A DNA stretch of 64,000 bases from Bacillus weihaiensis (GTDB lineage: Bacteria; Bacillota; Bacilli; Bacillales; Bacillaceae), in assembly GCF_001889165.1 (NCBI RefSeq), contig NZ_CP016020.1, positions 558,001 to 622,000 of the forward strand, read 5' to 3'. This document shows positions 35,561 to 44,672 of the stretch, one piece after another. The position numbers and the translations under genes are program-made. The notes beneath the pieces are model-generated. The model saw only the letters and a list, made by a program, of their open reading frames with translations. It had not been told where the DNA came from and did no database searches. Numbering within the stretch: the stretch's first letter is position 1; each line of letters starts with the position of its first letter.

Positions 35561-36415
35561 ATGGAAAAATGGAAACCTATAAATGTTCAAACTCCTCGTG
35601 GTACATTTGAGGTTTTTACGCAAGGTAAAGGAGACCCCCTTTGTGTTACTCATTTGTACTCAGAATTTAATGAATCAGGTGATTATTTTGCACAAACATT
35701 TGTACATACCCATAAAGTTTACTTAATTAATCTTAGAGAGACTGGAAATTCAGTAAAAGCTACCGAACCATATGAGCTAAGTTTTTTAGAAACAATCTAT
35801 GATCTGGAAGCCATACGTGTAGCATTAGGGTTTGATAGATGGGGATTTGCAGGTCATTCCACAGGCGGGATGTTAGGAGTCATTTATGGGATTTACTTTT
35901 CAACTAGCTTAAAATTCTCTATGATTGTTAGTTCAGCTGCAAGAGAGTATATGACCTTCTCTCCTGACTGCATCTATAATGAAAAACATGGGAATTTTAG
36001 AAAAATGCAGGGGTTAATAGAAGAATTAGGACGTTCAGATTTAACAATTGATAGGAGGAAGAAGCTTAGTAAAGAAAGGATAAAACTATCTTTATATGAG
36101 CCTGAAAAGTATGATGAACTTTTTTCATTGAACATAGAGAAAAAAATTTCTCCTATTAGATTGCAATATTTTAGCCGAGAGGTACAACTATTTGATGTGA
36201 CGAAAAAGCTTATCTTCATCTCAAATCCAACGTTAATCATATGTGGAGAATTTGATGTACAGTGCCCCATAACGTATTCAAGAGAGATGAATGAGTTAAT
36301 ACCGAATTCTAAACTCATTGTATTTCATAAGAGTAACCACTATCCTTTTTTGGAAGAGGCGGATCTATTTCAGGAGGAAATAAAAAACTTTTTAAAAGGT
36401 AATCTTCAATCTTAG
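35561..36415 (+). CDS. Alpha/beta hydrolase (proline iminopeptidase-like)
   Basis: 284 residues. The nucleophile elbow is GFAGHSTGGM with Ser100; the acid is probably the Asp in IICGEFDVQCP and the base the His in KSNHYPFLEE. LINLRETGNS before the nucleophile is like the DxRGxGxS segment of S33-family peptidases and esterases. The cap domain is about 100 residues. The substrate is unknown. The start ATG follows TAGGAGAG. It is monocistronic, with a terminator directly after it. The 250 bases upstream hold no supported gene. Confidence 0.82.
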   Translation: MEKWKPINVQTPRGTFEVFTQGKGDPLCVTHLYSEFNESGDYFAQTFVHTHKVYLINLRETGNSVKATEPYELSFLETIYDLEAIRVALGFDRWGFAGHSTGGMLGVIYGIYFSTSLKFSMIVSSAAREYMTFSPDCIYNEKHGNFRKMQGLIEELGRSDLTIDRRKKLSKERIKLSLYEPEKYDELFSLNIEKKISPIRLQYFSREVQLFDVTKKLIFISNPTLIICGEFDVQCPITYSREMNELIPNSKLIVFHKSNHYPFLEEADLFQEEIKNFLKGNLQS

Positions 36416-36446
36416 TGACGTAGCATAAATGGCTGCGTCACTTTTC
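36414..36446 (+). terminator. Rho-independent terminator
   Basis: Stem AGTGACGTAGC / GCTGCGTCACT, T-run TTTTCTTTT. It overlaps the hydrolase stop codon. Confidence 0.85.
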
Positions 36447-36643
36447 TTTTGTGCAAAAATGTAACAATTTCACTATATTCTAGACAAGTTTTTACATAAT
36501 ATTTACATTATCTTAATATCTGAATGTTAAAATTATCTAATGAATTTTTAAAACACATATTTCTATTGAATTCAGAGAAAACAGAGGTTTAGCCATAAAG
36601 ACTTGGCGATATGCCTAGTTTTACTTATGTAAAGGGTGAGGTC

Positions 36644-37348
36644 ATGAATGCTATTGAATGCAAGTCGATCATGAGAAGCGTTCCATCTGAACAAGGAGTA
36701 GAAACGATATTAGATATAGATACATTTACTGTAAAAAGAGCAGAGCAAGTATGTATGATGGGACCAAGTGGTTCTGGCAAGACTACATTCCTTCATCTAT
36801 TATCAGGCTTAACAACTCCTTCAAAGGGAACGATTCAGATATTAGGTAAAGATATTTCGGCAATGAGTGAAGGAGATAAGGACCAATTTCGCGGCGAACG
36901 TATCGGGATTGTTTTTCAGGACTTTGACCTTTTTCCGTATATGAGTGCACGAGACAATGTACTAGTTCAGCTTTTAGCTACAACGTCTTTAAAAAAAAGA
37001 GATGCCGTACATAAGGCAGAGGCTTTATTAGAGAAAGTGGGACTTGAGCATAGAGTTCATCATAAAGTAAGTGTATTGTCTAGAGGACAACAACAACGAG
37101 TAGCCATTGCAAGGGCACTGATTCATGATCCAAAGCTGTTATTAATTGATGAACCTACAAGTAACCTTGATGTGAAGACAGGGTTAGAAATTATGAAGAT
37201 AATTCAAGCAATTTGCACGGAAAATCAATATACGCTTGTTGTTGTAACTCATGATCCTACCATTGCGAATCTATTTAATCGAACAGTTAAAATGGAGGAC
37301 TTAAATAACATTTATCAAAACACACTTCAAGAGGTTTTAGGGATATGA
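36644..37348 (+). CDS. ABC transporter ATP-binding protein (LolD/MacB type)
   Basis: 234 residues, the ATPase of a three-gene system with the permease and lipoprotein that follow. Walker A GPSGSGKTT, Q-loop VFQDFDLF, signature LSRGQQQRVA, Walker B LLLIDEPTSNLD, H-loop VTHD. An Arg replaces the first Gly of the usual LSGGQ signature, as in some MacB-like proteins. ATG 36644 is used (GGTGAGGT before it) rather than the ATG at 36611, which lacks a ribosome binding site. It overlaps the permease by ATGA. Confidence 0.9.
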   Translation: MNAIECKSIMRSVPSEQGVETILDIDTFTVKRAEQVCMMGPSGSGKTTFLHLLSGLTTPSKGTIQILGKDISAMSEGDKDQFRGERIGIVFQDFDLFPYMSARDNVLVQLLATTSLKKRDAVHKAEALLEKVGLEHRVHHKVSVLSRGQQQRVAIARALIHDPKLLLIDEPTSNLDVKTGLEIMKIIQAICTENQYTLVVVTHDPTIANLFNRTVKMEDLNNIYQNTLQEVLGI

Positions 37349-38547
37349 CTATTTTCTCTTTTACATTAAAAAGTTTAAAAGGTCGAAAAACGAGCAGTCT
37401 CTTTTTGATTATTTCCATTGCTATTGCTGTCGCGTTAACCTGTTCTGTTTTGTTAATTTCAAGTGGTGTAGAGGATGGAATTAAAAAGCAAGCGGAATCT
37501 TATGATTTAATTGTTGGGGCAGAAGGCAGCCCATTACAGTTAACTCTCAATAGCTTAATGTACGTTGATACCCCAACCGGGAATGTGCCCTATGAACTCT
37601 ATGAATCTCTAGTAAAGGATGACAATGTGTTAAAAGCGATTCCTTTAGCTTTGGGTGACTCATATAAGGGACGTTCTATTGTAGGGACGAATCTGGATTT
37701 TTTTGAGCCTTTTCGGGAGGGATTACCAGATCGATTTACACTAAAAGAAGGAGAATGGTTTGCAAAATCCGGTGAAGTTGTTCTTGGAAGTCAACTAGCA
37801 AAGGATGCTGACTTACGTATTGGCGATGAATTTCACGGTAACCATGGGGGAGGTACGCATGCTATAGAGCATGAAGATTACTCCTATGAAGTGGTAGGTA
37901 TTTTAAATAGTACAGGTACTGCTGATGATCAAGCCATCTTTACTCCAATTGAAAGTGTATGGGAAGTCCACGACCATGAAGAAGACGATTCATCTAGTGA
38001 AGAACATGAGGATGAAAAGGAAATTACCGCCTTACTTATTAAACCGGAGCAGCTTGGATTGGCACCACTTATTAAAAATGAAATAGAGGCTTTTGCAGAC
38101 GTACAGGCTGTCTATCCTGTGACAGTGTTAAGACAGCTACTTGACACATTCACTAGTGGAACCGCGATTGCAATGATTCTCGTTGGGATTGCGCTCTTTA
38201 TGGCGATGCTATTCATTGTGTTTGCAATTCTAAGCTCAGTAAACCAACGAAAAAAAGAGACTGAGATCTTAAAAGCTTTAGGGGTACCTCGGTCAAAAGT
38301 GCTGCTTAATCTACTTTTAGAACAGATCATCTTGTCCTTTATTGGAACAAGCATTGGCGGAGTTTTAACAGTTATTACGTATTTCATCGTTAAGGAATAT
38401 AGTTTTACTACAATGGGATTAATGCTTACGAATGAAGCGATCAATTTTTCATTAATACTTAATCTAGTTTTGTTGTTTTTCCTTTGCCTACTTGTTTCAG
38501 TTGGTTCCACTCTCGTAACGAATCGTCAACTGAATAAAAAATTGTAA
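37345..38547 (+). CDS. ABC transporter permease, FtsX/MacB type, His-rich
   Basis: 400 residues. One N-terminal helix (about 18-40), a large external domain, then three C-terminal helices, which is the MacB/FtsX plan. Two metal-like patches lie in the external domain: residues 163-180 with four His (FHGNHGGGTHAIEHED) and residues 209-224 (HDHEEDDSSSEEHEDE). Together with the Cys-containing lipoprotein downstream this points to metal handling. Related MacB-like permeases with His clusters occur in zinc-regulated operons, for example PA4063-PA4066 of Pseudomonas aeruginosa as I recall. Direction of transport is not known. Confidence 0.85.
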   Translation: MTIFSFTLKSLKGRKTSSLFLIISIAIAVALTCSVLLISSGVEDGIKKQAESYDLIVGAEGSPLQLTLNSLMYVDTPTGNVPYELYESLVKDDNVLKAIPLALGDSYKGRSIVGTNLDFFEPFREGLPDRFTLKEGEWFAKSGEVVLGSQLAKDADLRIGDEFHGNHGGGTHAIEHEDYSYEVVGILNSTGTADDQAIFTPIESVWEVHDHEEDDSSSEEHEDEKEITALLIKPEQLGLAPLIKNEIEAFADVQAVYPVTVLRQLLDTFTSGTAIAMILVGIALFMAMLFIVFAILSSVNQRKKETEILKALGVPRSKVLLNLLLEQIILSFIGTSIGGVLTVITYFIVKEYSFTTMGLMLTNEAINFSLILNLVLLFFLCLLVSVGSTLVTNRQLNKKL

Positions 38548-38571
38548 GCAGGGAATGGGAAGGAGAATTGG

Positions 38572-39066
38572 GTGAAAAACTTACTTGGAATTGTATTCAT
38601 TCTAGCTACGTTTATTATTACAGGCTGTCAATCCGATAGTCAAGAAGTGAATGCCGACGGTGTAACAATTGAGGCGAATGAAGGTCAACTAATTGAAATT
38701 ACCTTTGACCAATTTTTTACGAAGTCTACTACAGGCGAAGGACAAATTACAGAAGAAATGCTTGCTTTAGATGGAAAGAAAGTTGGAATTAAAGGGTATA
38801 TGACAGAACTCACTCCAATAGATAATCGATTTTTTTATCTTGTTCCAGAGCCGGGGGCTGCATGTCCTTTTTGTTCGGCAGATAATCCAAAATATTTAGA
38901 AGCCATTGCAGTTTATACAGAAGATGGTAAGGAAATGCCTTTCACTCAAGAGGGACTGTGGGCGTACGGTATATTAGAGGTTGGGGAAGAAGTTGATGAA
39001 GCAACTGGATTAATCAGTCTTTTTCGTTTGAAAGCGGAGTCAGTGGATATTTATCAATCGAGATAA
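38572..39066 (+). CDS. Lipoprotein of the metal-type ABC cluster, CPFC motif
   Basis: 164 residues. Signal peptide with lipobox ITGC (Cys19), then a domain with LDGKKVGIKGYMTEL and the motif PGAACPFCSADNP (Cys98, Cys101), similar to DUF3299-like proteins. The CxxC could bind a metal ion or haem. It starts at GTG 38572 after AAGGAGAATT, 25 bases after the permease, and should be read with it. The most likely role is an extracellular binding or transfer partner of the ABC transporter. Confidence 0.78.
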   Translation: MKNLLGIVFILATFIITGCQSDSQEVNADGVTIEANEGQLIEITFDQFFTKSTTGEGQITEEMLALDGKKVGIKGYMTELTPIDNRFFYLVPEPGAACPFCSADNPKYLEAIAVYTEDGKEMPFTQEGLWAYGILEVGEEVDEATGLISLFRLKAESVDIYQSR

Positions 39067-39098
39067 GAAGTGTAGGATACAATGGTGTGCTACTAGTA

Positions 39099-39144
39099 GA
39101 CTGTAGGTAAACTCAAGGTAATAGAGTTACTTACAGTCTTTTTT
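39099..39144 (+). terminator. Rho-independent terminator of the ABC operon
   Basis: Fifteen-base stem GACTGTAGGTAAACTC / GAGTTACTTACAGTC (one bulge), loop AAGGTAATA, T-run TTTTTT. Confidence 0.92.
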
Positions 39145-39265
39145 GGACTCTTTCCATAAACACTATTTGGTAGTCATTACAATGAATATAGTTCATCATT
39201 CAGAAGTGAAATCCAGGTAAGCAAGAAGAAAAGAGCTACCCTCCCTATATAGAGAGAAAAACCCC
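39145..39265. repeat. Degenerate dispersed repeat (family D), copy 3
   Basis: Contains GAATATAGTTCATCATTCA, GGTAAGCAAGAAGAAAAGAGCT and CTATATAGAGAG in the same order as copies 1 and 4. Bases 39266-39522, between it and the kinase gene, show no other recognised feature. Confidence 0.45.
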
Positions 39266-39522
39266 GAACGTATGATTTGTCAAAAAAGGCTACATGCTAT
39301 ACATAAACTGCTTTTAAATCCTCAAGGTAGTAATTATTCAGCTCAAATACTTTACGATCTAACTAAGTCCTCGAAGTATATTTTATTTATTAAAATATTC
39401 CTAGCTTATTTCTCCGAACTTAAATACTTTAAACTTTATGGAATTGTTTGAAAAAAGTGGAATGTGTCATTACAATATTAAGTAGTGAACCAGTGGTCAT
39501 TTATTTATGGAAGGGGAACATC

Positions 39523-40971
39523 ATGAATCCAAAGACGACAAGTAAAAAGAAAGAAAAGCTTGAAGTTTTTATAAAAAATAGTGATTTTTTTGAATTTGAC
39601 AGACATCATGAAGGATATTATGCTCTCGACACAACGGGAAGATATGTGAGAGTAAATGAAACGTGTGAACAAGCAACAGGATTTAATAAGGAAGAACTGT
39701 ACGAGCTTACATATAAGGATTTATTGGTTATGGATGATCTTGAGGCTGTTAAAGAGCGATTTCATAGAGTGCTAAGTGGTGAAATCCAACATTTTACTTG
39801 TTTGGTTCAGACTAAAAATAGGGAAAAACGCGAGATTGAAGTAACCAATACACCCATAATTGTGGATAGTGAAATCATAGGTGTATATGGAACAGCTAAG
39901 GATATGACAGAAGTAAATAACACAAAAAGAGACCTTGAAGAAAGTGAAGCCCTACATCGAAGCATTGTGGAGCATTCTCCAGATGGAGTCCTTATTGTTC
40001 AAAATGATCGAATTATCTTTGTGAATCAAACCGCCACGTCATTACTGGGAGCAAAAAATAAAGAAGAAATTATTGCACGACATATAAAGGAGTTTTTCTG
40101 TCATTCTAAAGAGGACCCTTTTCCATCGTATGCAAAGGAAGCGATACAAGGAGCATCCTCAGTCCTATATGAGAAAGAATTGGTAACGGTGAAAGGCACT
40201 AAAGTAGAGCTGGGAATGAAATATATTCCAACCATTTATAAAGGGGAGCATGCGTTATATATCATGTTAAGAGATTTGACGGAGAAAAAGTTAGCTCATG
40301 ATATGATGGTTTACTCTGAGAAACTCTCTGTTGCAGGACAGCTTGCTGCAGGGATTGCTCATGAAATTCGCAATCCAATTACAGCGATCAAGGGCTTTCT
40401 GCAATTAATGGAGGATGATACTAATTATAGAAAGGATTATTTTCCAGTATTAACTGCTGAAATGAATCGGATTGAATTAATTTTAAGTGAATTATTAGCT
40501 TTAGCAAAGCCACAATTAAAGGACTATAAACCAATGAATGTGGCGAAAATTCTTCAGCATGTAATTGCTTTAACAAAGTCACAAGCGATTTTACATAATA
40601 TAACGATTAAACCATTCATACATCTACATTCAGTGTCCATAGTTTGTGATGAGAATAAGATCAAACAGGTCTTTATTAATTTTATTAAGAATGCCATTGA
40701 AGCAATGTCAGATACTTCAGGGACAATTAGTGTATATGCCAAACAAAATGAAGATGGCTGCGTCCTTATTGAAATAGTAGATGAGGGGCCGGGGATTCCA
40801 AAAGAAATCGTAAAGAAAATAGGTACTCCCTTTTTTACTACGAAAGAAAATGGTACTGGATTAGGAATTATGGTTAGTCAAGAGATTATTAAGCAACACA
40901 ATGGAGAACTAAAAATTGATAGCAATGATGCGGGAACTAAGATTTCTGTTAGGTTCCCAGTTCATATTTAG
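39523..40971 (+). CDS. PAS-domain sensor histidine kinase, sporulation-kinase-like
   Basis: 482 residues, without membrane segments. Two PAS domains (about residues 20-130 and 140-255, the first ending in the GVYGTAKDMTE PAC signature) precede a HisKA domain with His280 in GIAHEIRNPITAIKGFLQLM and a HATPase domain (FINFIKNAIEAM, DEGPGIP, GTGLGIMVS). This is the architecture of cytoplasmic KinA/KinE-type kinases of the sporulation phosphorelay; no regulator gene is next to it. ATG 39523 after AAGGGGAAC is chosen; a longer frame from TTG 39448 has no ribosome binding site. Confidence 0.88.
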   Translation: MNPKTTSKKKEKLEVFIKNSDFFEFDRHHEGYYALDTTGRYVRVNETCEQATGFNKEELYELTYKDLLVMDDLEAVKERFHRVLSGEIQHFTCLVQTKNREKREIEVTNTPIIVDSEIIGVYGTAKDMTEVNNTKRDLEESEALHRSIVEHSPDGVLIVQNDRIIFVNQTATSLLGAKNKEEIIARHIKEFFCHSKEDPFPSYAKEAIQGASSVLYEKELVTVKGTKVELGMKYIPTIYKGEHALYIMLRDLTEKKLAHDMMVYSEKLSVAGQLAAGIAHEIRNPITAIKGFLQLMEDDTNYRKDYFPVLTAEMNRIELILSELLALAKPQLKDYKPMNVAKILQHVIALTKSQAILHNITIKPFIHLHSVSIVCDENKIKQVFINFIKNAIEAMSDTSGTISVYAKQNEDGCVLIEIVDEGPGIPKEIVKKIGTPFFTTKENGTGLGIMVSQEIIKQHNGELKIDSNDAGTKISVRFPVHI

Positions 40972-41229
40972 AGAGTCTTCTAAAATCGCTACTCAAATCA
41001 ACATCTCCTTGTTGATTATCAATTTGTTGAGTCTATAGAGGTGCCTATACAGGTGAATATTTCCAACAGGAAAGGAGAAGAGGCAGGATGTTGCTCCTCT
41101 TCTCCTGTATTAAATCCAAGGGTATAGCTGGGAAGAGATAGTCTCTAATCAACACAAAACCCCTAAGTAAGGATTTTGAATATCATTGTAGAATGTTCTT
41201 CTTCTACCGTTCTTATAAAGAATGAATCT

Positions 41230-42054
41230 TTAACAATCACCAGGTGGTGTATCATGGAATTCAGGTGGCGCTGGACGAGGTACAGGCTTTGGCGCATGTG
41301 GCTGAGGGTATTGAACATACTCAAATACTCCTTTTCCATCCATACTTGGTCCGCTTGCCCATCTACCTTGAGCACTTTCTTCTCCCCTTGATAAGTTCAT
41401 AAATTTATATGAGAATTGCTGTGCTTCTAGGTTCATAGGGAATGTAGAAGGAACCGTTTTCCCCTCTTTATCTTCTAATTCTGCAATTGCAGCAAGCCAT
41501 TGATTTTGATGCATACGATCTCTGGCAATTAAGAAAGACAACATGTCTTTTACACCACGATCATCTGTTGCTTCATATAGTCGTACTGCTTGTAAACGAC
41601 CTTGGGATTCAGAATTTAAATTAGCACGGAAATCGGCTAATAAATTTCCACTTGCAATGATATACCCACCATTCCAAGGGACACCTGCGCTATTAACAGG
41701 AAGTGCACCTAGACCTGATACAATTGCATGTTGAGGGTTCATTCCACCGAGTATCGCTTCAATAACGGGGTTTTTTGCAGCTTCCTCTTGTTCTTTAAGA
41801 GGTGCATTGTCTAACAAACGACCAATCATTGTTGCAAGCATTTCGACATGTGCAAGCTCTTCTGTCCCAATATCTAGAATCATATCCTTGTATTTACCAG
41901 GACATCTCGTTCCCCAACCTTGAAATAGATATTGCAGCGCTACTGAGATTTCTCCGAACTGTCCACCTAATATTTCTTGAAGTTTTTTTGCATAGACTGC
42001 ATCTGGGCGATCGGGTTTCGCGTTGTATTGAAGTTCCTTGATGTGAAAAAACAT
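41230..42054 (-). CDS. Manganese catalase
   Basis: 274 residues, di-manganese catalase that splits hydrogen peroxide. The five metal ligands can be placed as in the family: Glu35 (GQFGEISVALQY), Glu66 and His69 (TEELAHVEM), Glu149 (NSESQGR) and His182 (RMHQNQW). It resembles B. subtilis YdbD and the spore-coat CotJC group. The Pro-rich C-terminus (PQPHAPKPVPRPAPPEFHDTPPG) is a common tail. On the minus strand AAAGGAGGG precedes ATG. It diverges from the DUF2935 gene. Confidence 0.93.
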   Translation of the reverse strand: MFFHIKELQYNAKPDRPDAVYAKKLQEILGGQFGEISVALQYLFQGWGTRCPGKYKDMILDIGTEELAHVEMLATMIGRLLDNAPLKEQEEAAKNPVIEAILGGMNPQHAIVSGLGALPVNSAGVPWNGGYIIASGNLLADFRANLNSESQGRLQAVRLYEATDDRGVKDMLSFLIARDRMHQNQWLAAIAELEDKEGKTVPSTFPMNLEAQQFSYKFMNLSRGEESAQGRWASGPSMDGKGVFEYVQYPQPHAPKPVPRPAPPEFHDTPPGDC

Positions 42055-42213
42055 GAAGAAACCCTCCTTTATAATTGTTTGAACACAAAGATATATATAT
42101 TAAGAAAAAAAGAGGGTTATGCAGGAAAAAGAAATCTTAACAAAATTTTCTTTACTATTTTAAGTGGTTCAAGCATAACTATGTGGAGAAACGAATGAAC
42201 GGGGAGGAGAAGG

Positions 42214-43011
42214 ATGAAAACTTTTGAAGAAACCGCAGTCTTTGAGCATCAGTTCTGGTTACAAATACTAGGTGATCATGCTACGTTTATCTTAGATTCG
42301 TTAGCAAGTAGTGAGGAAGAAGCAATTAACGAGGTAAAACAGTATAAAAAAGTATTTACTATTTTATTGAAGAAATCAAAAGAATACGATTTTGATATAT
42401 CTGCTTTAACAGAAGAAGCTGAGCAATATACAAGAGAATTTAGGAAATATAAGCTATCTATTATAAGACGACATCTCGAAGGGAAAATCACCATCCACTT
42501 ACCGCCTTCGTTTATCAATCATATGGTTAATGAATTAGAGGAATATCTTCTTGTCCTCAGCTACATAAAAAGAGGGGAGAAACCTCCGATCTTTCATGAA
42601 TTACATCATCATTTATTATGGCTAATGGATGCAGCAGGTCATGCAGGGGCTATATCAGATACTCTTGATCGGACGGAAAAACAGCTGAAGCTAAAAAGTG
42701 ATGTGTTTGTAAGAGATTTTGAGGATTTTTACTTGAAAGCAGTTGAATTATCAGGGTATTTACGAGCAAATGTAGATTCCTTCCCAGCTCTAAGAAAGAT
42801 GAATAAAGATGTTAAGATTGAAATTGAGTTGTTTCGAGGGTTTTTAGCAGAAGTAGAGGAAATGGAATTAACAAACGAGGTGTTAAGTACGTTTTCAGCT
42901 TTAATGGCTGATCACATGATGAGAGAGGAATGTTACTATTTAATGAAGGTAGCAGAATCCTCAAATACAAAACAACCATCGTGTGATCCTACGAGAACTA
43001 AATCCTCGTAA
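42214..43011 (+). CDS. DUF2935 family helical protein
   Basis: 265 residues, all helical, made of two similar halves: FEHQFWLQILGDHATFI near the start and FHELHHHLLWLMDAAGHAGAISDTLD from about residue 126. Repeated Glu/His residues at helix positions suggest a ferritin-like or hemerythrin-like metal site, but none has been shown as far as I know. The family is common in spore-forming Firmicutes. ATG follows GGGGAGGAG. It diverges from the manganese catalase, so shared control under oxidative or sporulation conditions is conceivable. Confidence 0.82.
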   Translation: MKTFEETAVFEHQFWLQILGDHATFILDSLASSEEEAINEVKQYKKVFTILLKKSKEYDFDISALTEEAEQYTREFRKYKLSIIRRHLEGKITIHLPPSFINHMVNELEEYLLVLSYIKRGEKPPIFHELHHHLLWLMDAAGHAGAISDTLDRTEKQLKLKSDVFVRDFEDFYLKAVELSGYLRANVDSFPALRKMNKDVKIEIELFRGFLAEVEEMELTNEVLSTFSALMADHMMREECYYLMKVAESSNTKQPSCDPTRTKSS

Positions 43012-43021
43012 TGAGAGTGTA

Positions 43022-43150
43022 TGTCTTAGAGTAATGCTCTTTTCTAAAGCTTTGTTGCTATTCAAATGAATTTCATAAATTGAATTCCTAGAGCCTAAAG
43101 GCTTTCAAGTCGCAAAAAGAGAGTACCTTCTCAATATATCAAATAAGTAG
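43022..43150. repeat. Degenerate dispersed repeat (family D), copy 4
   Basis: ATGCTCTTTTCTAAAGCTTTGTTGCTATT, AATGAATTTCAT and AAAGAGAGTACCTTCTCAATATAT in the same order as the other copies. It lies just after the DUF2935 gene. Confidence 0.45.
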
Positions 43151-43171
43151 GCACCACAATGATGGCTATAT

Positions 43172-43291
43172 GAGGCTGGGACAGAAGTGCCTGGCACCTT
43201 ATCGTAACGACTATATGTACGCACTGATTTAACTAGTGCACACAATAGATTGTATCGGAGGGTGCCTGGCTCTTTGTTTTGTCCCAGCCTC
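43172..43291 (+). repeat. 120-bp hairpin repeat (family A), copy 4
   Basis: Complete copy, about one base different from the copy at 5716-5835. The ends GAGGCTGGGAC and GTCCCAGCCTC are intact, so the full hairpin can form. It lies between two convergent genes. Confidence 0.92.
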
Positions 43292-43353
43292 AGCTAATTA
43301 TAGACAACAATCTTTTTGAAAATAGCTTATATTCATTAACATGACCTTAAAAA

Positions 43354-43404
43354 AGAGGCGGACCTAAAAGTCTAGATTTTAGACCTTGGGTTAGCCTTTT
43401 TTCA
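43354..43404. terminator. Hairpin repeat (family C), copy 2
   Basis: Inverted copy of the 16062 hairpin (AAAAGTCTAGATTTTAGACCTTGGGTTAGCC), with A-run before and T-run after. The rest of the space to 43763 (about 360 bases) shows no gene or recognised motif. Confidence 0.55.
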
Positions 43405-43763
43405 TTCGGTTAAAGGTAAAAAACGAGACGTTCCATAGCATTCCACTATCAATTTTTAAAAAATATCTGCAATACTCTACGAAAGCAGCCATTTTTATTA
43501 ATGAGTGACCTACCAAAAAATACGATGGAATGGGGACTTCTCCGTGTAGCATATAACTGGTACATGTAGAAAGCAGTAAATGGGAAGGAATACTCAGGCG
43601 AACCTTGAAGCACACATAGTACGTTAATGTGCAGTTCTATTTGCAGGACGTCATGCTAAGACTGCTTTGAGCTCACAAGCGACTTTAGAATAGAAGGCAA
43701 TTAGCACCTTCTATCCTTATTTCCCTAATGCTTGTCGCCGGTAGCTTTCTCCCTGCGCTTTTT

Positions 43764-44657
43764 TTATAGGTTGGCAGGTTTTCTTCCTTTCGCTTTCATA
43801 TACTGAAGCTGCGGAAATGCTACTCCAATGAGAATAATAATGACGCCAATGACTTGTATGAAGGATACATGTTCATTCAGGATTAAAGCGGAAGCAATTA
43901 CTGCTGTAGGTAGCTCAGCAGCCCCAATGATCGTAGCAAGCCCCCCTCCAATTTTCGGTGTACCGATAGAAAATAATAAAACAGGTAAAAGGACCCCGAA
44001 AAAACCTAAAAGCGCTCCATACACCCATAACCCTTCACCTAAAGAACCATTAAACATAAAATCAGGAGAAAACAGTAGGAGGACAAACAGTAAGGCTCCT
44101 GTTGACATAAAGAAACTTCTCACAATAGAAGTTTGAGTAACGGCTACTCGACCACTAAACACAATGAAAAGGGCGAAAGAGACTGCAGATAGTAATCCAT
44201 AAATGATACCTGATATCTCATACATAAAGAGCTTATTTGTTAAGCCTCCACTTGCTAAAATGGTACCTAAAAATAAGATAACAACGGAAATGAGCTTCTC
44301 TTTATCTGGCCATTTCCTCGAGATGATTATATCGAGAACAATGCCTATCCAAGTAAATTGAAAAAGAAGAACAATAGCAATCGAAGCTGGAATGGTTTCA
44401 AGAGATTTAGCATATAACAATCCAGTTAAACTAGTTGTCGTTCCCGCAATAGCAAGCATAACTCCTTCTTTTAAGGTAACTTTTTTCTTCAAGAAAATAA
44501 ATGGAATTAAAATGAAGAAAAAGCCGAATAAATATTGACTACCAATCACTTCATCGATTTTAAATCCTTCTTGGTAAGCCAGTTTTACGAGCACAGATAG
44601 AAGTCCATAGCTGCATGCTCCGAGTAATACGTATAGTGAATATTTCAATGTTGACAT
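43764..44657 (-). CDS. EamA/DMT-family transporter
   Basis: 297 residues with ten membrane helices in two EamA repeats of five, the drug/metabolite transporter plan (RhaT/YdcZ-like). GLLYAKSLETIPASIAIVLLFQFTWIGIVLDI in the first repeat and GAAELPTAVIASALILNEHVSFIQVIGVIIILIGV in the second are typical. It is last in a minus-strand operon after two SMR genes and a TetR gene, which suggests efflux of an amino acid or toxic compound. AAAGGAGC precedes ATG. Confidence 0.88.
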   Translation of the reverse strand: MSTLKYSLYVLLGACSYGLLSVLVKLAYQEGFKIDEVIGSQYLFGFFFILIPFIFLKKKVTLKEGVMLAIAGTTTSLTGLLYAKSLETIPASIAIVLLFQFTWIGIVLDIIISRKWPDKEKLISVVILFLGTILASGGLTNKLFMYEISGIIYGLLSAVSFALFIVFSGRVAVTQTSIVRSFFMSTGALLFVLLLFSPDFMFNGSLGEGLWVYGALLGFFGVLLPVLLFSIGTPKIGGGLATIIGAAELPTAVIASALILNEHVSFIQVIGVIIILIGVAFPQLQYMKAKGRKPANL

Positions 44658-44672
44658 ACTGTGCTCCTTTTC

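Noticed and set aside
36431-36610. Zur box before the metal-type ABC operon
   Set aside because: The AT-rich sequence with TTTACATAATATTTACATTA repeats does not match the Bacillus Zur consensus; no operator could be supported.
5716-43291. Family A repeats as a CRISPR array
   Set aside because: The copies are 120 bp, kilobases apart, in both orientations and without regular spacers.
43391-43615. 74-codon minus-strand frame between DUF2935 and EamA genes
   Set aside because: Starts and ends without a ribosome binding site or terminator, and shows no recognisable domain.
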